Source: Salinilacustrithrix sp034522155 (GTDB lineage Bacteria > Actinomycetota > Acidimicrobiia > Acidimicrobiales > Salinilacustritrichaceae). Taken from it: 64,000 nucleotides of DNA. Location of the stretch: contig JAXHLP010000001.1 in assembly GCA_034522155.1 (NCBI GenBank), positions 248,001 to 312,000 on the forward strand. The letters are read 5' to 3'. The notes below the pieces were generated by a model. That model saw only the letters and a list, made by a program, of their open reading frames with translations. It was not told the origin of the DNA and made no database searches. Positions 60,596 through 64,000 of the stretch are shown here, in pieces. The first letter of the stretch is position 1; the number at the start of each line of letters is the position of its first letter. The position numbers and the translations under genes were made by a program.

Positions 60596-60898
60596 CTACG
60601 CCGTCGCAAGTGGTTCGATCTGATCGAGGATTTCAGTGAGCAGATCACGCTGGATCTCGAGCTCGTATCGGCTCTGCAAGTTGAGCCAGAACCGCTCGCT
60701 GGTGCCGAAGTACCGAGCGAGCCGCAGGGCCGTGTCGGCGGTGATGCCGCGCTTGCCGTGCACGATCTCGTTGATCCGACGTGGTGGCACGTCGATGGCA
60801 ACGGCGACACGGTGTTGGGTGACGCCCAGGGGCTCGAGGTACTCGAGCATCAGAATCTCCCCGGGATGGATCGGTTCCATCGTGGGAGCGCTGGTCAT
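60596..60898 (-). CDS. higA: HigA-type antitoxin
   Basis: A 100-residue protein. IHPGEILMLEYLEPLGVTQHRVAVAIDVPPRRINEIVHGKRGITADTALRLARYFGTSERFWLNLQSRYEL is the HigA/VapI XRE antitoxin family. It should bind the HigB toxin and repress the operon. It lies 13 bp downstream of higB, toxin first, as usual for higBA. Confidence 0.93.
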   Translation of the reverse strand: MTSAPTMEPIHPGEILMLEYLEPLGVTQHRVAVAIDVPPRRINEIVHGKRGITADTALRLARYFGTSERFWLNLQSRYELEIQRDLLTEILDQIEPLATA

Positions 60899-60911
60899 CT
60901 CGTCTCTCCTC

Positions 60912-61193
60912 TCAGTGGTAGTCCACGATCTCGACGTCTTCGGGTCCCGCGGTCGTCCATCGGAAGCAGATGCGCCACTGATCGTTGATGCGGATGCTGT
61001 AGGTGTCGGCGCGGTCGCCTTTGAGCTTCTCGAGTCGATTTCCGGGAGGGACTCGGAGGTCCCCGAGTTTGTCGGCGGCGTCCAAGATCAGCAGCTTGCG
61101 CAGGGCTGCGCGCTGGGTCTGTTGGTCAAGTCGTTTCGATCGTCGGCGCTGCCAGACCCGTTCGGCGTCCTTGTCGCGAAACGACTGCAGCAC
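60912..61193 (-). CDS. higB: HigB-type (RelE superfamily) toxin
   Basis: A 93-residue protein from GTG 61191-61193. LQSFRDKDAERVWQRRRSKRL, ALRKLLILDAADKLGDLRVPPGNRLEKLKGDRADTYSIRINDQWRICFRW, PEDVEIVDYH match HigB/RelE mRNA interferases. TATATT ends 7 nt before the start, so the transcript is probably leaderless. A perfect inverted repeat overlaps this promoter. Confidence 0.93.
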   Translation of the reverse strand: MLQSFRDKDAERVWQRRRSKRLDQQTQRAALRKLLILDAADKLGDLRVPPGNRLEKLKGDRADTYSIRINDQWRICFRWTTAGPEDVEIVDYH

Positions 61194-61199
61194 ACCGTT

Positions 61200-61220
61200 G
61201 AATATAACGTGTCCCGTTAT
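61200..61220. promoter_or_regulatory. higBA promoter and operator
   Basis: ATAACG-tgtcc-CGTTAT (61204-61220) is a perfect inverted repeat with a 5-nt centre. TATATT (-10, minus, 61200-61205) partly overlaps the left arm. A third half-site CGTTAT lies at 61231-61236. HigA or HigBA binding would block the promoter. Confidence 0.7.
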
Positions 61221-61376
61221 GAACGGCAAACGTTATGTAGTTCGATGGCCCCCTCCGGCTGAATCTGACTTCCTTTGTAACCACGTCTGGCTCGCCTTCA
61301 CCGACGAAGGAAGCCAGGTTGTCCAGGGTCATGCAGAGGCAACTTCTCAAAGAGCCCGGCGACCGTTTCTCGTAGC

Positions 61377-61511
61377 GTTTGCGCGGCCGGCAACCGTACG
61401 CAAGCCACCCTCGACGCCACCACCACGAGACCCTCGAACCTCACCACCCGAGGCGCCCACGACCTCAAAGGCAAAGCCACAGCCGCCGTCGTCCACGGAC
61501 TCGAGTTGTAG
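61377..61511 (+). pseudogene. Possible cyclase C-terminal remnant
   Basis: The frame reads VCAAGNRTQATLDATTTRPSNLTTRGAHDLKGKATAAVVHGLEL to TAG 61509-61511. The last ~20 residues resemble the end of class III cyclase domains (GxHDLKGK). The intact cyclase begins 105 bp downstream, so a duplicated relic is possible; evidence is thin. The rest of 61221-61615 has nothing supportable. Confidence 0.35.
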
Positions 61512-61615
61512 CGCCCGCTACCGGTGCTGGGCGCCGCCTCGCTTCTTCATCCGTCCGCTGCGGGTGTCCGCTGTCCGGGAGGAGCCCATCCACCACCGAT
61601 GGGTACCCTGCGTAG

Positions 61616-64000
61616 GTGAAACACGGGCGGATCACCAGTACGGCATCGGTGCTGTTCACAGATCTCGTCAGTTCGACCGCCCTTCGCTCGCGGATCGGCG
61701 AGGAAGCCGCGGATGAGGTCCGTCGTGTGCACGACGCCGTCGTCACGGGCGCGATCGAAACGAATCACGGTCGTGTGGTGAAATCGCTCGGCGATGGTGT
61801 GATGGCCGTCTTCGAGTCGGCGGCCGACGCGGTCGCGGCCGCGATCACCGCACAACAGCGGGTGACGGCGGCGGGGCCCGACCTGCCCGAGCCGGTGGCT
61901 ATCCGGGTCGGCGTGTCGGTCGGCGATGTCAGCCTGGAGGGCGACGACTACTTCGGCACCGCGGTGAACGAAGCGGCTCGACTCTGCGGCGCCGCACAGG
62001 GTGGGCAGATCCTCGTCGCTGACCTGGTGCGAGCGCTCGCCCGCGGCCGCGGCGGGTTCCGGTTCGAGTCGTTCGGCGACCTCGAGCTCAAGGGTCTGCC
62101 CGAGCCGGTGCCCACGTGCAACGTGGGCTGGGATCCGCTCCCGACCGCAGAGGACCGCGTTCCCTTCCCCCCGGCGCTCGTTCCCGGAACCGGCGGCGCC
62201 TATATCGGTCGACCCGACGTGCAGGCCACGCTCCGCGGCCTGTGGGACGAGACCAAGCTCGCAGGACCGCGGACCGGCCTACTGGTCGGCGAGCCCGGGA
62301 TCGGCAAGACACGCACCGCGTACGAGGTCGCGCTCGTCGCCCGTGAATCGGGGGCCGTGGTGTTGTTCGGGCGTTGCGACGACGAGCTCCGCGTGCCGTA
62401 TCAGCCCTTCGTCGAGGCACTTGACTGGCAGACCCGTCACTCCCCCGACCTCCCCCTCGGCCGGCTGGCTGGAGAGCTGGCCCGGCTGGTTCCCGACCTG
62501 GCGTCGCGGCGGCCGGGCCTCGACGCTCCCGTCACGTCCGATCCTCGCACCGAGGAGCACAGGCTGCTCGAGGCTGTGGCGGCGTGGTTGATCGCCGCAG
62601 CCGAAGAGCACGGGCTGGTCCTGGTGCTCGACGATATCCACTGGGCCACCAAGCCGACCCTGCGGATGCTCATGCACGCGGTCCGCCACGCCGCCGGTCT
62701 CGACGGCGTACGCCTCCTGGTGATCGGCACCTACCGCGACACCGACGTCGACCGCGCCCACCCGCTCTCCGCGGTCTTGGGTGACCTGCAACGCATCGAC
62801 GGCGTCCGTCGGATCCCCGTCGATCCGCTCGACGTCGACGAGGTCATCGAACTCGTGGAACAGGCCGCCGGCCACGAGCTCGACGACGTGACCCGCGGGG
62901 TCGCCACACGTACCCATGCCGAGACCGAGGGCAACCCGTTCTTCGTCGCCGAGGTGCTTCGTCACCTGATCGAGAGTGGCGGGGTGCGGTTCGTCGACGG
63001 CCGTTGGATCGTTCCCAACCCGGACCAGATCGACGTCCCGGAAGGCGTTCGTGACGTGGTCGGCCAGCGCCTGTCTCGTCTGTCCGACATCGCCAACGAG
63101 GTGCTGCGGGCGGCGTCGGTGCTCGGCCGCGAGTTCGGTCTCGACATCGTCGGCCAGATTGCCGGCGTCGACGAGGACCCCCTGCTCGACGCCATCGACG
63201 AAGCAACTCGCGCTCGACTGGTTGAGGAGATCGACGCCGACCAGTACCGGTTCGCCCACGCCCTGGTCCGCACGTCGCTGTACGACGAGCTGTCGGCCAG
63301 TCGCCGCCGACGCATGCACCGACGCGTCGCCGATGTCCTCGCCAAGGACACACCGCACGAGCTCGCCGCCCTGGCCCACCACGCCGTCGAGGCCGGACCA
63401 CGAGGCGGTGACCTGAGCGACGCCATCGGCTACGTCCTCGCCGCCGCCGACCAGGCAAGGGACACCCGGGCCCTGGGCGAGGCCGAGAACCTGTACCGCA
63501 AGGCGCTGGAGCTTCTCGCTGAGGACGACGCCCTACCGCTCGATCGGCGGGGTCTGACGGCCCGGTGCGGGATCGGCGAGGTGCTGCGCGACCAGGGCGA
63601 TCCGTCGTTTCGCGAGGTGCTCCTCGGGGTGTCGACCGATGCGTTCGAGGGGGGCCAGGACGATCTGGTCATCCATGCGGTCTTGGCCAACACTCGCGGC
63701 TTGACGAGCAGCATCGGCAACGTCGACGAGGAACGGATCGTCCACCTCCGCTCTGCACTCGCGATGGTGCCCGAAGGCGCGATCGCGGACCGCGCCCGGC
63801 TCGAGGCGCTGCTGTCGAGCGAGCTGATGTTCGACTCCGAACGCCGCGACGAACGACTCGCTCTCGTCGACCACGCGATCGAACTGGTGGAGGGGATCGA
63901 TGACGATCTGACCCTGGCCTGGGTGCTCGGAACGACCCGGCTCGCGGACCTGGTCCCGGAGCGGTGGACCTCGGGCCTCGCCCGGGCCGAACTCGCAGTG
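61616..64000 (+). CDS. Class III cyclase with AAA ATPase domain, cut by window edge
   Basis: Open from GTG 61616 to the edge, 795 residues. N-terminal CHD/cyclase domain (VLFTDLVSST, VVKSLGDGVMAVFESAADAVAAAI, IRVGVSVGDVSLEGDDYFGTAVNEAARLCG, LELKGLPEP), metal Asp in FTD and LGDG. A AAA/STAND-like ATPase follows with P-loop GEPGIGKTRT and LDDIHWA, then ARL..EGNPFF and TPR-like repeats (ALGEAENLYRKALELL). It should make cAMP or cGMP under control of a signal-transduction ATPase. TACCCT is 6 nt before GTG. Confidence 0.92.
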   Translation, partial: MKHGRITSTASVLFTDLVSSTALRSRIGEEAADEVRRVHDAVVTGAIETNHGRVVKSLGDGVMAVFESAADAVAAAITAQQRVTAAGPDLPEPVAIRVGVSVGDVSLEGDDYFGTAVNEAARLCGAAQGGQILVADLVRALARGRGGFRFESFGDLELKGLPEPVPTCNVGWDPLPTAEDRVPFPPALVPGTGGAYIGRPDVQATLRGLWDETKLAGPRTGLLVGEPGIGKTRTAYEVALVARESGAVVLFGRCDDELRVPYQPFVEALDWQTRHSPDLPLGRLAGELARLVPDLASRRPGLDAPVTSDPRTEEHRLLEAVAAWLIAAAEEHGLVLVLDDIHWATKPTLRMLMHAVRHAAGLDGVRLLVIGTYRDTDVDRAHPLSAVLGDLQRIDGVRRIPVDPLDVDEVIELVEQAAGHELDDVTRGVATRTHAETEGNPFFVAEVLRHLIESGGVRFVDGRWIVPNPDQIDVPEGVRDVVGQRLSRLSDIANEVLRAASVLGREFGLDIVGQIAGVDEDPLLDAIDEATRARLVEEIDADQYRFAHALVRTSLYDELSASRRRRMHRRVADVLAKDTPHELAALAHHAVEAGPRGGDLSDAIGYVLAAADQARDTRALGEAENLYRKALELLAEDDALPLDRRGLTARCGIGEVLRDQGDPSFREVLLGVSTDAFEGGQDDLVIHAVLANTRGLTSSIGNVDEERIVHLRSALAMVPEGAIADRARLEALLSSELMFDSERRDERLALVDHAIELVEGIDDDLTLAWVLGTTRLADLVPERWTSGLARAELAV

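Noticed and set aside
61126..61480. Short frames in the higBA upstream region
   Set aside because: They overlap the higBA promoter/operator or have random composition.

Overview
The window is a high-GC Actinomycetota chromosome segment. MtrA/MtrB/LpqB-like genes, WhiB, a BldC-like regulator, SepH and a TetR-rich background are clade markers. The small cysteine proteins and the overall gene style suggest Acidimicrobiia; this is inference, no marker here settles it. Many first-of-operon genes have a TANNNT box 6-8 nt before an ATG or GTG start, the pattern of leaderless transcripts.

Positions 1-45711 are ordinary chromosome with intact, tightly packed genes. They include a DinB fragment and a Nudix hydrolase; CoaA; an L,D-transpeptidase lipoprotein; an inositol monophosphatase-like protein; the MtrAB-LpqB-like envelope signalling operon; phosphofructokinase and glycerol kinase; TetR, aminotransferase and pyrophosphatase; a ROK sugar kinase with an eRF1-like protein; an SMC-like protein without a visible P-loop; and an ArsA/Get3-like ATPase. 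A long minus-strand run follows (membrane protein, glycosyltransferase, QueG, SepH, overlapping by 4 nt), then TetR, TrpD, WhiB and BldC-like genes, and an oxidative-stress group (Fur family, rubrerythrin, DUF3501). A sulfotransferase, an AddAB-like helicase-nuclease pair and a DUF885 protein come next. The last block (glpD, AGPS-like flavoprotein, membrane protein, FGGY kinase) points to glycerol or glycerolipid metabolism. Three genes are followed directly at the stop codon by an ~85-95 bp structured repeat.

Positions 45828-46190 encode RNase P RNA (rnpB). Its 3' end lies in a 41-bp sequence repeated exactly at 59964-60004. The ~13.8 kb between the copies is an integrated element: tyrosine integrase beside the left copy, Cro/CI-type repressor, excisionase-like protein, divergent operators, small phage/plasmid-type genes, lipoproteins, a PD-(D/E)XK-like protein, a WhiB-like protein and a possible two-gene toxin-antitoxin-like pair. 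About ten of its genes carry apparent single-nucleotide frameshifts and a serine recombinase is a fossil, whereas the flanking chromosome shows none. The element is therefore either decaying or locally mis-sequenced.

Right of the element lie another excisionase-like gene, a HigBA-type toxin-antitoxin pair with a palindromic operator over its promoter, a cyclase remnant, and the start of a large class III cyclase/AAA ATPase that runs off the window.
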